Assembly (NCBI RefSeq): GCF_042653205.1
Contig: NZ_JBHSHY010000002.1
Span: 263,244-327,243 of the forward strand
Origin: Paenibacillus_Z sp042653205
Lineage (GTDB): Bacteria > Bacillota > Bacilli > Paenibacillales > Paenibacillaceae
Reading direction: 5' to 3'
Length of the DNA stretch: 64,000 nt
Under the pieces are notes generated by a model. The model made no database searches. It was not told the origin of the DNA and saw only the letters and a list, made by a program, of their open reading frames with translations. How positions within the stretch are numbered: the stretch's first letter is position 1; the number at the start of each line of letters is the position of its first letter. A program made the translations under genes and the position numbers. Positions 35,112 through 44,530 of the stretch are shown one piece after another.

Positions 35112-35876
35112 ATGTTCAAGCATGTTTTTGCCACGATGCAGGACATCCTTCAAGACATCATCATTCATTATCCGCATGCCAACGACACAGAGCGCCAACG
35201 ATTGGATGAGCAGTTAGCCAAGCTGAAGCAGTTCAGCGATCAGTTTATCGAAGAATGGCTGCAGTTCGAGGAGAAGATGGCCGATTTCCGCGAATTGAAG
35301 CAGGAATTCGGGTATGGCCCGGCAGCCGGCGACAGCCAGCCGGCCGGGGCAAGCCCCAAAGAACAGGCGTACCCGAAAATCGTCTCCGAGGTGCCGCTAG
35401 CGGCCCAGCAGGCCGGACTTTCCCCGGCCGGTATCGGCTTGGCGGAAGCGGACGACGGCGAATGGGAAGCCGCGGCCGGGTTCCACCGGTCCATGTCCAA
35501 GGGGCAGGGCTACTTCAAGCTGCTGATGTTCCGCGAAGCGGCCGCGCATTTCGAAGACGCTGTGCACCGCTCGCCCGAGAATAACCAGGCTCGCCTGTTC
35601 CTCGGCATGAGTTTCATGCATCTGCAGGAATGGCACGAAGCCCAGCGGCACTTCCAGCTGCTGGTCGAAATCACGGAGCATCCGAGATGGCGGGCGCTCG
35701 GGCTGAACGCACTCGGCTGCATTCAAGCGGTGCGCATGAATTTGGAGCAGGCGGCCGTTTATTTCGAGAAGGCGCATCAGGCCGATCCGAATTTCACCGA
35801 CCCGCTCGCGAACATGCAATCATGCGCGAAGCACGCGGGCCAACTGTCGCTTTATTTCGGGAGCGGCCAGCTGTAA
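35112..35876 (+). CDS. TPR-containing protein
   Basis: A 254-aa soluble protein. Residues 1-60 are a charged helical pair (possible coiled coil), 60-125 a Pro/Ala-rich linker, and 140-245 contain TPR-like units (FREAAAHFEDAVHRSPENNQARLFLGMSFM, then HEAQRHFQLLVEI and LEQAAVYFEKAHQADPNFTDPL). ATG 35112 lies behind GAAGGTGGGGGG. It stands alone between panD and dinG with a terminator after it. No specific function is apparent. Confidence 0.75.
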   Translation: MFKHVFATMQDILQDIIIHYPHANDTERQRLDEQLAKLKQFSDQFIEEWLQFEEKMADFRELKQEFGYGPAAGDSQPAGASPKEQAYPKIVSEVPLAAQQAGLSPAGIGLAEADDGEWEAAAGFHRSMSKGQGYFKLLMFREAAAHFEDAVHRSPENNQARLFLGMSFMHLQEWHEAQRHFQLLVEITEHPRWRALGLNALGCIQAVRMNLEQAAVYFEKAHQADPNFTDPLANMQSCAKHAGQLSLYFGSGQL

Positions 35877-35965
35877 AATCGAACGGTCATGTGAGCAGGG
35901 GAAACTATCGGTCCTCGCTGAACGTTCTATAAACGAAACGCGCTGCGCCCGGCCGGCGCCGGCCG

Positions 35966-36009
35966 GGCTGCCCGGTCACGCGCCGCGCTTGCCGGGAGCA
36001 GCCGTTTTT
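35966..36009 (+). terminator. Terminator before dinG
   Basis: GGCTGCCCGG and CCGGGAGCAGCC pair, followed by GTTTTT. A separate perfect 20-bp palindrome of CCGG/GGCC units precedes it at 35948-35967 and partly overlaps; it may strengthen the structure. Confidence 0.78.
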
Positions 36010-36035
36010 GCTTGTTTGGGGAGGATACGTACCGG

Positions 36036-38930
36036 ATGAATTACGCCGTATTGGATTTGGAAACGACCGGCCACGGCGCCGGAGACGATATTATACAGGT
36101 TGGGCTCGTCCTGATGGACGAGGACATGAAGGTCGTGCGGACGTACAGCTCGTTCGTCAAGCCGGCCATTTCGATCCCGGCCTTCATTACGGGCTTGACC
36201 GGTATCGATGACGCGACGGTAGCGGATGCCCCGGAGCTGGAGGAAGTGCTGCTCGAGGTCGTGCCGCTGCTCTCCGACGCCGTGCTCGTCGCGCATAACG
36301 TCGGCTTCGACGCCGGATTTCTGAACGCGGCGCTCGACCGCTGCGGGTACGTGGCGTTCGACGGACGGCGGCTCGACACGATCGACCTGCTGCGCATCTT
36401 GTATCCGACGCTGACGACCTATCAACTAGGCGCGGTGACGGAGCTATTCGGCATTGAACACGATCAGCATCATCGCGCGGACAGCGACGCCATGGCTACG
36501 GCGGAGCTGTTCGCTGCGTGCTGCCGCAAACTGGAAGGCCTTCCGTTGCTGACGCTGCAGCGGGTGGCTCAGCTGCTCGGCGACGAGACCGACGATCTCG
36601 GCTGGTTCGTCTCGCGATTCGCGACTCGCAAGGAGATGGCCTCGGCGATCGACATGGACGCGTTCGCGTACTTCCGGCAGTTCGCGATGAAGGCCGGCGA
36701 CTGGACGGAGGAGCAGCATCCGCGCAGCGACGAGGACGCGGCCGCCGCAGCCGCCGATTGGACGTTCTCCGCATTTCTCAACCATCTCAAGCAAGGCATC
36801 GCCGCCGTCATTCCGGGCTACGAAGAACGGGAACCGCAGAACATGATGTTCCAGGAAGTCATCGACGCGCTCGAGGAAGAACGGCATCTGCTCATTGAAG
36901 CCGGCACGGGCACGGGCAAGTCGCTCGGCTATCTCATTCCGGCTCTCTACTATGGTGTCCAGCACAACAAGAAGATAGTCGTGAGCACGCATACAATCAA
37001 TTTGCAGGAACAGCTGCGGTCGCGGGATTTGCCCCTGCTGCTCGCCGTCATGCCGTATCCGTTTAAAGCAGCCGTCTTCAAAGGGCGCGGTAATTACTTA
37101 TGTCTGCGCAAGTTCGAGGGCAAAGTGAACATGCGCGACTTCGTCGCGCCGGCCGAGGACCGGATAACGGCTTCGCAAATGGTCGTCTGGCTCAGCGAAA
37201 CGGAGCACGGCGACCAAGAAGAGCTGAACTTCGGCAATCGCGGCGCGGATTTCTGGAGCGCGGTCGCGAGCGATGCGGACTCCTGCTTGAACCGAAGCTG
37301 CCCGTGGTTCAAGCGCTGCTATTATCACCGCGCGAAGCAGGAAGCGAACCTCGCGGACGTCGTCATCACGAACCATTCCATGCTGTTCACGGATATCCGC
37401 GCGGATCACCGCTTGCTGCCGGGCTACGAGCACCTCATCCTGGACGAGGCACATCACCTGGAAGACGTCGCGGGCAAGCATCTCGGAACGCAGCTGTCGT
37501 ACTACGCGATTCAGCAGCCGGTGTTCCGGCTCTGCAAGGATGCGCGGAACGGCCAGCTGATCGTGCTGAACAGCCGGCTGGCGCATGAGAACGTCGAACA
37601 GACTCAGAAGTGGCGCGAGGAAATCGACGAGGTGGTGCCGGTATTCGGCGAGCTGCGCGACGAATGGGACCGGCTGTTCGAGCTGCTGTACGCGCTCACG
37701 AGCGCGGGCGGCGGGGCGAAGAGCGCGGCTGCCGACGCGGCCGGCGGCGAGGGCGGGCAATACGTGCTGCGGCTTCGGGGCGGCAAGCTGCCGGAGCTGT
37801 GGAAGGAAGCCCAGCTGATCGAGGAAGCGGTGCACGGCTACTTGAGCCAAATCATCCGGCCGCTCGATAAGGTGTTCGCCGCCATCAAAGAGGAGATCGA
37901 CGATCCCGCCATCGCGGCGCTCGTCACCGACCTTAGCGGCACCGTGAAGGATTTGGCCCGGGCGAGAGACGATCTGCGCCAGTTCATCAAGGCGGATAAG
38001 GCGGATACGGTGTACTGGCTGGAGGCGAACGCCAATTCCCGGGCGAAATCGGTGCAGCTGTACGCCGTGCCCGCGGACGTCAGCAGCCAGCTGCGCACCT
38101 ATTTCTTCGACACGAAGCGCAGCGTCATCTTGACGTCGGCCACGCTGTCCGTGCAGAAATCGTTTCAATACGCATGCGAGCAGCTCGGCCTGGCCGGCGA
38201 GGAAGAGGCGGGGCGGCTGAAGACCGTTCAGCTCCCGTCGCCGTTCAATTACCGGGAGCAGGCGCTCGTCATCATCCCGCGCAATTTCCCGGTGTTGAAA
38301 GGCGCGTCCGGAGACCCGATGTTCATGGAGAAGCTCGTCGCGTCGCTGACGGAGACGGCCGTCGGCACACATGGCCGGATGCTCGTCCTGTTCACGTCGT
38401 ACAAAATGCTGAAGCAGGCGTACGAGCCGCTGAAAGAAGCGCTGTCGGAACATGGCATTCAGGTCTTGGGGCAGGGGATCGACAGCAGCAACCGCAGCAA
38501 GCTGACGCGCCGCTTCCAGCAGCAGGCCGCTTCGATCCTCCTCGGGACGAGCAGCTTCTGGGAAGGCGTCGACATTCCCGGCGACGCGCTGACGTGCCTC
38601 GCCATCGTCCGGCTGCCCTTCCAGCCGCCGAACCATCCGCTCGTCGAAGCCAAGTCGGAGCTGCTGCAGGAGCAGAAGCAGAACCCGTTCATGAAGCTGT
38701 CTATCCCGCAGGCGGTCATCCGCTTCAAGCAGGGCTTCGGCCGGCTGGTCCGGACGGCGAAGGACCGCGGCATCGTCCTTATTTACGATACTCGCGTCAT
38801 CGATACCTATTACGGCAAATATTTTCTGTACTCGCTTCCGGGCCCGAAGATCGAAACGATGCACGTTGACCAAATCGTGCCGCGGATGCACGAGTGGCTG
38901 GCCTCGCGCGAAGAAGGAGTGGAAACATGA
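36036..38930 (+). CDS. dinG: DinG-family helicase with N-terminal DnaQ-like exonuclease
   Basis: A 964-aa fusion. Residues 1-170 are a DEDD exonuclease (LDLETTG, ITGLTGIDDATV, AHNVGFDAGFL, and HHRADSDAMAT). From about 250 an XPD-like superfamily 2 helicase follows: Walker A EAGTGTGKSLGYL near 290, DEAH box near 469, and motif VI QGFGRLVRTAKDRG near the end. Four cysteines between them (YLCLRKF, then CLNRSCPWFKRC) sit where XPD/DinG binds a 4Fe-4S cluster. It probably acts in DNA repair or replication-fork clearing. ATG 36036 behind GGGGAGGA. Confidence 0.92.
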   Translation: MNYAVLDLETTGHGAGDDIIQVGLVLMDEDMKVVRTYSSFVKPAISIPAFITGLTGIDDATVADAPELEEVLLEVVPLLSDAVLVAHNVGFDAGFLNAALDRCGYVAFDGRRLDTIDLLRILYPTLTTYQLGAVTELFGIEHDQHHRADSDAMATAELFAACCRKLEGLPLLTLQRVAQLLGDETDDLGWFVSRFATRKEMASAIDMDAFAYFRQFAMKAGDWTEEQHPRSDEDAAAAAADWTFSAFLNHLKQGIAAVIPGYEEREPQNMMFQEVIDALEEERHLLIEAGTGTGKSLGYLIPALYYGVQHNKKIVVSTHTINLQEQLRSRDLPLLLAVMPYPFKAAVFKGRGNYLCLRKFEGKVNMRDFVAPAEDRITASQMVVWLSETEHGDQEELNFGNRGADFWSAVASDADSCLNRSCPWFKRCYYHRAKQEANLADVVITNHSMLFTDIRADHRLLPGYEHLILDEAHHLEDVAGKHLGTQLSYYAIQQPVFRLCKDARNGQLIVLNSRLAHENVEQTQKWREEIDEVVPVFGELRDEWDRLFELLYALTSAGGGAKSAAADAAGGEGGQYVLRLRGGKLPELWKEAQLIEEAVHGYLSQIIRPLDKVFAAIKEEIDDPAIAALVTDLSGTVKDLARARDDLRQFIKADKADTVYWLEANANSRAKSVQLYAVPADVSSQLRTYFFDTKRSVILTSATLSVQKSFQYACEQLGLAGEEEAGRLKTVQLPSPFNYREQALVIIPRNFPVLKGASGDPMFMEKLVASLTETAVGTHGRMLVLFTSYKMLKQAYEPLKEALSEHGIQVLGQGIDSSNRSKLTRRFQQQAASILLGTSSFWEGVDIPGDALTCLAIVRLPFQPPNHPLVEAKSELLQEQKQNPFMKLSIPQAVIRFKQGFGRLVRTAKDRGIVLIYDTRVIDTYYGKYFLYSLPGPKIETMHVDQIVPRMHEWLASREEGVET

Positions 38931-39586
38931 AACCGATGAAAATTTCCGAGGCCGTCGTTCGCAGACTTCCCGTGTACTTGCAGGTATTGAACGACTTGAG
39001 CGCACGGGATGTCCAGACGGTTTCATCGCAGGAGCTCGGCAACCGGCTCGATCTCAATCCTGCTCAAATCCGCAAGGATCTGGCATACTTCGGCGATTTC
39101 GGCCGCAAAGGAATCGGCTACGACGTGACGTACCTGATCGAGAAGATCCGGCAAATCCTGAAGCTCGACCAACCGCTCAACGTCGCGCTCGTCGGCGCCG
39201 GCAACCTCGGCCGGGCGCTATGCAATTACAACACGTATTTAAAGGATAATATGAAGATCACGGCGGTGTTCGACGTGCATCCGTCGATGATCGGCACGTC
39301 CATCAACGGGCTGACCGTATTGCCGATGGAGAAGTTGAAGGAGACGATCGTCGAGCGACATATCCGGATCGGTATTATCACGGTACCGGCCGTCGAAGCG
39401 CAGAACGTCGCAGACCGGTTCGTCGACGCCGGCGTCGACGGCATCCTGAATTTCGCGCCGACCATTCTCCGCGTGCAGGACGGCGTGCGGATCCACTATG
39501 CGAATTTCACGACCGAACTAATGAGCCTCGCGTATTATTTGGACGAAGAAGGAGAAGAGAACGAAAATGAAGCGGATCTGGATTAA
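38927..39586 (+). CDS. rex: Redox-sensing transcriptional repressor Rex
   Basis: A 219-aa protein with an N-terminal winged helix (KISEAVVRRLPVYLQVLNDL..., SQELGNRLDLNPAQIRKDLAYFG) and a Rossmann NADH-binding domain (VALVGAGNLGRAL). It represses fermentation and respiration genes when NAD is high and is released by NADH. ATG 38927 overlaps the dinG stop. hbd, ackA and qcr genes in this window are plausible targets but no exact Rex box was found. Confidence 0.95.
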   Translation: MKPMKISEAVVRRLPVYLQVLNDLSARDVQTVSSQELGNRLDLNPAQIRKDLAYFGDFGRKGIGYDVTYLIEKIRQILKLDQPLNVALVGAGNLGRALCNYNTYLKDNMKITAVFDVHPSMIGTSINGLTVLPMEKLKETIVERHIRIGIITVPAVEAQNVADRFVDAGVDGILNFAPTILRVQDGVRIHYANFTTELMSLAYYLDEEGEENENEADLD

Positions 39587-40868
39587 AGACGGCGCCTTCG
39601 TCACGATGGACGACGTTCGTCCCGTGGTCTACGGCCATATGGTCGTAGAAGGCGATACCATCCTATACTTAAGCGAAGAGACGCCGGACCCCGCGCCGGA
39701 AGGCGCCGAAATTATCGACGGACGCGGCTATGTCTTCATGCCCGGCCTCGTCAATACGCACGGCCATGCCGCCATGTCGCTGCTGCGCGGCTATTCGGAC
39801 GATGAAACGCTGCAGGTATGGCTGGAGCAGAAGATGTGGCCGATGGAAGGCAAGTATACGGACGAAGACGCCCGATGGGGGACAGCGCTGGCCGTCAGCG
39901 AGATGCTCCGCTCCGGCACGACGACATTCGTTGACATGTACGACCGGATGCATCTGGTCGCCGAAGTGGCGGAGCAGTCCGGCATCCGCGCGCTGCTGAC
40001 GCGCGGTGTCATCGGCTTGTGCCCGCCCGACGTGCAGACCGCCAAGCTGAACGAAGCGACGCGGTTCGCGCAGGAATGGAATGGCCGGGCGAACGGCCGC
40101 ATTCGGACGATGCTGTCCCCGCATGCGCCTTATACGTGCCCGCCCGATTATATCGCGCGCATCGTGGAAGCGGCGCATGAGCTGGATCTCCCGCTCCACA
40201 CCCACATGTCGGAGACGGCCGCCGAGGTGCAGCGCAATGTCCTCGATTACGGCTGCCGTCCCGTCGAGCATCTGGACAAGCTCGGCTTCTTCTCGCGGCC
40301 GGCGCTGGTGGCGCACGCGGTGCATCTGACGGACGACGAGATCGCCCTGCTCGCGGAGCGCGGCGTCAGCGTCTCACACAATCCAGCGAGCAACCTGAAG
40401 CTGGCGAGCGGCGTGGCGCGCGTGCCGGATATGCTGCGCTTGGGCGTGACCGTCGGTCTCGGCACGGACAGCGCGGCGAGCAACAACAACCTCGACCTGT
40501 TCGACGAGATCCGCTTGGCGGCGCTGATCCATAAAGGCGTCTCCGGCGACCCGACCGCCGTTCCCGCTTGGGAAGCGCTGAAGCTCGGCACCGTCTCCGG
40601 CGCCCGCGCGATCTGGCAGGAGGGACGGATCGGCCAACTGAAGGAAGGCATGAAAGCCGACTTCATCGCGCTCGATATCGAACAGCCGCATTTCTACCCG
40701 CGGACCGATCTCGTCTCCCATCTGGTATACGCGGGAACGGGACGGGACGTGCGCCATGTCTGGGTCGACGGCGTTCGGGTCGTCAAGGACGGCGCTTGCG
40801 TCTTCCTCGATGAGGCGCGGATCAGGGCTGAGGCGCAGCGCTGCTTCGAAAGGCTGTTAACGAGCTGA
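39567..40868 (+). CDS. mtaD: 5-Methylthioadenosine/S-adenosylhomocysteine deaminase family
   Basis: A 433-aa amidohydrolase. The metal motif is VNTHGHAAMSLLRGYSDD; further ligands are in PHAPYTC, LHTHMSET and VAHAVHL, and GLGTDSAASNNNLDL completes the active site. This pattern is that of MtaD-like deaminases acting on S-adenosylhomocysteine or methylthioadenosine; guanine or other nucleobase substrates remain possible. It overlaps rex by 20 nt. Confidence 0.88.
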   Translation: MKRIWIKDGAFVTMDDVRPVVYGHMVVEGDTILYLSEETPDPAPEGAEIIDGRGYVFMPGLVNTHGHAAMSLLRGYSDDETLQVWLEQKMWPMEGKYTDEDARWGTALAVSEMLRSGTTTFVDMYDRMHLVAEVAEQSGIRALLTRGVIGLCPPDVQTAKLNEATRFAQEWNGRANGRIRTMLSPHAPYTCPPDYIARIVEAAHELDLPLHTHMSETAAEVQRNVLDYGCRPVEHLDKLGFFSRPALVAHAVHLTDDEIALLAERGVSVSHNPASNLKLASGVARVPDMLRLGVTVGLGTDSAASNNNLDLFDEIRLAALIHKGVSGDPTAVPAWEALKLGTVSGARAIWQEGRIGQLKEGMKADFIALDIEQPHFYPRTDLVSHLVYAGTGRDVRHVWVDGVRVVKDGACVFLDEARIRAEAQRCFERLLTS

Positions 40869-41389
40869 TGCGCGTCAACCGGTTCAAGAGAGCGCCGTTC
40901 ATGACGACGGGCCGCTGGATCGCGCTGCTCGTCGTCGTGCTCGCGCTGCTGCTCGTCGCCTTCAACGCCTACTATCGTTACGTGCAGGCGCCGGTGTGGA
41001 AGGCGGAGGACGCCGCAGAGGCCGACGCGAAGAAGCGCAGCGGATTGAAAGACATTACCGGTTCGTATTCGTACGTCTGGGACGAGCCGGTATGGGTCGT
41101 CAAGGGCAAGGACGAGAGCGGCGCGGCCGCATACGCTTGGCTCAAGAAGGATGAAGCCATCACGCTCAAGGCGAGCGAAGGCCAAACGAAGGATGACATC
41201 AAAGCGGCGTTCCTGCTGCAGAAGCCGGACGCCGACATCGCCCACATCCGCCTCGGCCTGTTCGGCGGCGAGCCGGTGTGGGAAGTGTTTTATTCGCGCA
41301 AGCAAAGCGGCGTCGTGTATCATTTCTACGACTTCTACCGGTTTCGCGACGGGTCGCTGATCGTCATGTACAAGCTGCCGGCCCAATAG
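40868..41389 (+). CDS. ypmB: DUF5590 / YpmB-like membrane-anchored protein
   Basis: A 173-aa protein with one N-terminal membrane span (WIALLVVVLALLLVAFNAYYRYV, about 17-39) and an extracellular domain ending in VIMYKLPAQ. Topology and place between dinG and asnS match B. subtilis YpmB, a PepSY-like protein. The ATG overlaps the mtaD stop. The role is unknown. Confidence 0.75.
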   Translation: MRVNRFKRAPFMTTGRWIALLVVVLALLLVAFNAYYRYVQAPVWKAEDAAEADAKKRSGLKDITGSYSYVWDEPVWVVKGKDESGAAAYAWLKKDEAITLKASEGQTKDDIKAAFLLQKPDADIAHIRLGLFGGEPVWEVFYSRKQSGVVYHFYDFYRFRDGSLIVMYKLPAQ

Positions 41390-41442
41390 CCGACAGGCAG
41401 GCCTGCCAGCATTCCCCGGCTCCTGAACTCCGTGGATTATGA

Positions 41443-41480
41443 TATACTTTCGTATAGCAACGTTGATAGACGAAAGTATA
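41443..41480. repeat. Perfect 11-bp inverted repeat
   Basis: TATACTTTCGT (41443-41453) and ACGAAAGTATA (41470-41480) around 16 bp. It lies 33 nt before the next start and has no T-run, so it looks like an operator or an RNA stem rather than a terminator. Confidence 0.7.
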
Positions 41481-41512
41481 GCATATCCAAGGATGAAGGG
41501 AGCTTTTTTGCC

Positions 41513-42049
41513 ATGAAAATACGTCCGTTGCCGATCGTGCTGACGGCTGTCATATCCGCCGCCCTGCTGACTGGCGGGTGGTTCATGTACCGCAACGAAG
41601 CCAACCTGAAGCCGCTCGACCGGATCGCAACCGGCACGCCGGGCGTCATGAACGCCAAGCCCGTCATCGGCCGCGATGCCATCACCGTGAATCTGACGCT
41701 CGACCGGGATGCGAATCTCCGGCAAATATACGATGCGATCGCCACGAAAGGCGATGCCATCATCGGTTCCAAGACGCTGAAGCTGAACATCAAGCCTTCG
41801 GGCTCGTCCGCGAAGCTGGACGACGTGTGGTCTTCCATGCTCTTCAAGGTCGCCCAGGCGATGGATCATCGCGAATACGCGGCGATCCCGGCCGCCATGA
41901 CAGAGGCGCAGGCCGAACATCCCGGCATTCAAGCCGTGTCCGAGATGGACGACGCGAACGTCTACATTACGCTGAAAGACGGCCAGTCGGTCAAATACGT
42001 CGTGCTTCCGCGCGAAGCCAATACGATTGGAGCGTGGCCAAATGCTTAG
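41513..42049 (+). CDS. Membrane-anchored protein paired with an FtsH-like protease
   Basis: A 178-aa protein with one N-terminal membrane span (LPIVLTAVISAALLTGGWFMY, residues 5-25) and about 150 extracytoplasmic residues without cysteines. ATG 41513 is behind GAAGGGAGC. Its end overlaps the start of the FtsH-like gene by 8 nt, so the two are translationally coupled. I do not recognise the family. Because the next protein lacks the FtsH external domain, this one may supply it in trans; that is inference. Confidence 0.7.
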   Translation: MKIRPLPIVLTAVISAALLTGGWFMYRNEANLKPLDRIATGTPGVMNAKPVIGRDAITVNLTLDRDANLRQIYDAIATKGDAIIGSKTLKLNIKPSGSSAKLDDVWSSMLFKVAQAMDHREYAAIPAAMTEAQAEHPGIQAVSEMDDANVYITLKDGQSVKYVVLPREANTIGAWPNA

Positions 42050-43562
42050 ATACGGCAAGGAAATGCTGATCGGGTTCGTCCCGGTCTTGATTTTGTTTCT
42101 TCAGTTCGCGGCAGGCATCAACATCATGCCGCTCGTCCTGCTGGCGGTCATCGCCGGCGGGCTGATCTACATGGCCCGTTCGCGCGGCAATCTGGCGACG
42201 GTCGGCGGCGAGCGCAAAAGCAAGCCGCGTCCGCTTAAACCGATGTCGTTCGATGAAATCGGCGGACAGGATCGGGCGAAGCAGGAGCTGATCGAAGCGC
42301 TCGATTTTCTCGTGCATGTCGACCAAATTTCGAAATTCGGCATTCGCCCGCTGAAAGGCATTCTGCTGACGGGACCTCCGGGCACGGGTAAGACGCTGAT
42401 GGCGAAAGCCGCCGCCAGTTACACGGATTCCGTCTATATCGGCGCGTCGGGCTCGGAGTTCGTGGAGATGTACGTCGGCGTCGGCGCGAGCCGGATCCGC
42501 GATTTGTTCAAGGAGGCGCGCCAGAAGGCCGCCAAGCAGGGCAAATCCAGCGCCGTCATCTTCATCGATGAGATCGACGTCATCGGCGGCAAGCGGGACG
42601 GCGGGCAGCAGCGCGAATACGACCAGACGCTCAACCAGCTGCTGACTGAGCTCGACGGCATTCACACGACGGACACGCCGCGCATCTTGCTCATCGGCGC
42701 GACGAACCGCAAGGAGATGCTCGACGCGGCGCTGCTTCGTCCGGGACGATTCGACCGGCATATCGCCGTCGACCTGCCGGATAAGAAAGGCCGCGAGCAC
42801 ATTCTGAATCTGCATGCCCGCAACAAGCCGATCGATCCGGACAGCGTGAACCTCGGGAAAATCGCGGAGGAGTCGTTCGGCTTCTCCGGCGCGCAGCTCG
42901 AGAGCGTCATGAACGAAGCGGCCATCTACGCGATGCGCGAGGATGGCGAGGTAATCTGCCAGCGGCACTTGTCCATGGCGATCGACAAAGTCATGATGGG
43001 CGAGCGGACGGACCGCGAAGCTACGAACGAGGAGCGGGAGCGCGTCGCGCTCCACGAGCTCGGCCACGCGATCGCGGCGGAGCTCGTCCGTCCCGGCAGC
43101 GTTTCGCAAGTCGCGCTGCTGCCGCGGGGCGGGGCTCTCGGCTACGTCCGCCACAATCCGCAGCAGGACAAATATTTGTACACGAAGCAGTTCCTCGAGG
43201 GCCAGATCATGATCGCGCTCGGCGGCGCCGCGGCCGAAGAGATGTTTTACGGCGAACGGAGCACGGGTTCGCGCGGCGACTTCGAGCAGGCGATGAACAT
43301 CGTCCGCTCGATGGTGGAGTCGGGGTTGACGGAGCTCGGCATCGTCGACGGTTCCATGATGACGCCGGACAAATGGGCGGCCGTGACGGGCAGCGTGCTG
43401 AACGAGCTGATGCATCGCGTCAAAGGGCTGCTCGAGGCGCACCGGAACGTGTTCCTCTCGGCGCTCGACGTGCTGATCAAGGAAGAAACGCTGAGCGGCG
43501 ACCGGTTCCGCGCGCTGCTGCGGCAGCTGACCGCGGAGCGTCCCGAGGCGCTCGCGCAATGA
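42042..43562 (+). CDS. Compact FtsH-like AAA+ zinc metalloprotease
   Basis: A 506-aa M41-type protease. Two hydrophobic segments lie within the first 45 residues (LIGFVPVLILFLQFAAGI and MPLVLLAVIAGGLIYMA) with almost no loop between. The AAA domain has Walker A LTGPPGTGKTLMA, Walker B VIFIDEID and GATNRKEMLDAALLRPGRFD; the protease has HELGHAIAAE and a distal aspartate region near GDFEQAMNIV. FtsH is usually about 610-640 aa with a 70-100-residue external domain, absent here. It may turn over membrane proteins. ATG 42042; an in-frame TTG 42027 lies upstream. Confidence 0.88.
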   Translation: MLRYGKEMLIGFVPVLILFLQFAAGINIMPLVLLAVIAGGLIYMARSRGNLATVGGERKSKPRPLKPMSFDEIGGQDRAKQELIEALDFLVHVDQISKFGIRPLKGILLTGPPGTGKTLMAKAAASYTDSVYIGASGSEFVEMYVGVGASRIRDLFKEARQKAAKQGKSSAVIFIDEIDVIGGKRDGGQQREYDQTLNQLLTELDGIHTTDTPRILLIGATNRKEMLDAALLRPGRFDRHIAVDLPDKKGREHILNLHARNKPIDPDSVNLGKIAEESFGFSGAQLESVMNEAAIYAMREDGEVICQRHLSMAIDKVMMGERTDREATNEERERVALHELGHAIAAELVRPGSVSQVALLPRGGALGYVRHNPQQDKYLYTKQFLEGQIMIALGGAAAEEMFYGERSTGSRGDFEQAMNIVRSMVESGLTELGIVDGSMMTPDKWAAVTGSVLNELMHRVKGLLEAHRNVFLSALDVLIKEETLSGDRFRALLRQLTAERPEALAQ

Positions 43563-43574
43563 TAGGTATCGCTT

Positions 43575-43605
43575 AAGAAGGCGGATGCGGATCCGCCTTC
43601 TTATT
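43575..43605 (+). terminator. Terminator after the FtsH-like gene
   Basis: AAGAAGGCGGAT (43575-43586) pairs with ATCCGCCTTCTT (43591-43602), but only a short T-run follows. TATACT at 43621-43626 downstream is a probable -10 for the next operon. Confidence 0.65.
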
Positions 43606-43654
43606 TGCGCGCAAAAACGGTATACTAGAAGATGAAATTTGGAGGTGTGCTTGA

Positions 43655-44530
43655 TTGACTGCAGTACGAAAAGTCGGCGTAGTAGGCGCCGGAACGATGG
43701 GGCAGAGCATCTGCGAGATGCTCGCCGCCAATGGGCTTGACGTGTATATGGCCGAGCTGAACGAAGAACGGCTCGCGCATGCCCTGAACATGATCGAATT
43801 AAGCTTGGACAAGCAGATGGAACGGTGGGCGGTGACGGCGGCGGAGAAGAAGCTCGTCCTAAGCCGCATTCATCCGAAGACGACGCTGAACGAGCTGCAG
43901 TCTTGCGAGCTGGTCATCGAGACGATCACGGAAGACTTGGACAGCAAATTGGCGATCTTCAACGAACTGGACGCCGTCTGCCCGCCCGACGTCATCCTGG
44001 CGAGCAACACGTCGACGCTCAGCTTGACGGAGCTCGCGAGCGTGACGTCCAATCCGGACCGCGTCATCGGCATGCATTTCGTCTATCCCGTCAACCGGGC
44101 GGATCTCGTGGAGATCGTGCGCGGGCTCAAGACGAGCGACGACGTGTTCGAACGGACGAAGCGGTTCGTGGAATCGACGATACATAAGAAGGGCGTCATG
44201 GTGTTCGAATCGCCGGGCTTCGTCACGACCCGGCTGATCTGCCTGTTCATCAACGAGGCGCTTCATGTCCTGGAGGAGGGCGTCGCGTCGGCGGAAGACA
44301 TCGACAGCGCGATGCGGATCGGCTACGCGTTCCAGCACGGGCCGTTCGAGATGGCCGACCGGTTCGGGCTCGATGCCGTGCTGGCCGCGCTGGAGCGGAT
44401 GTTCCGCGAGTACGGCGAGCTCAAGTACCGGCCGTCGTTCATTTTGAAAAAAATGGTGCGCGGCGGCCAGCTCGGCGTCAAGAGCGGGCGCGGCTTCTTC
44501 GAATACGACAAGGACGGTGGACGGGTATGA
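43655..44530 (+). CDS. hbd: 3-Hydroxybutyryl-CoA dehydrogenase
   Basis: A 291-aa dehydrogenase. The NAD-binding VGVVGAGTMGQSICEMLA opens the protein; ASNTSTLSLTELAS, GMHFVYPVNRADLVEIV and ESPGFVTTRLICLFINEA contain the catalytic histidine and family segments. It oxidises 3-hydroxyacyl-CoA. TTG 43655 is used behind GGAGGTG; TTG 43651 is out of frame. It overlaps ackA by 4 nt, joining acyl-CoA and acetate metabolism. Confidence 0.9.
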   Translation: MTAVRKVGVVGAGTMGQSICEMLAANGLDVYMAELNEERLAHALNMIELSLDKQMERWAVTAAEKKLVLSRIHPKTTLNELQSCELVIETITEDLDSKLAIFNELDAVCPPDVILASNTSTLSLTELASVTSNPDRVIGMHFVYPVNRADLVEIVRGLKTSDDVFERTKRFVESTIHKKGVMVFESPGFVTTRLICLFINEALHVLEEGVASAEDIDSAMRIGYAFQHGPFEMADRFGLDAVLAALERMFREYGELKYRPSFILKKMVRGGQLGVKSGRGFFEYDKDGGRV

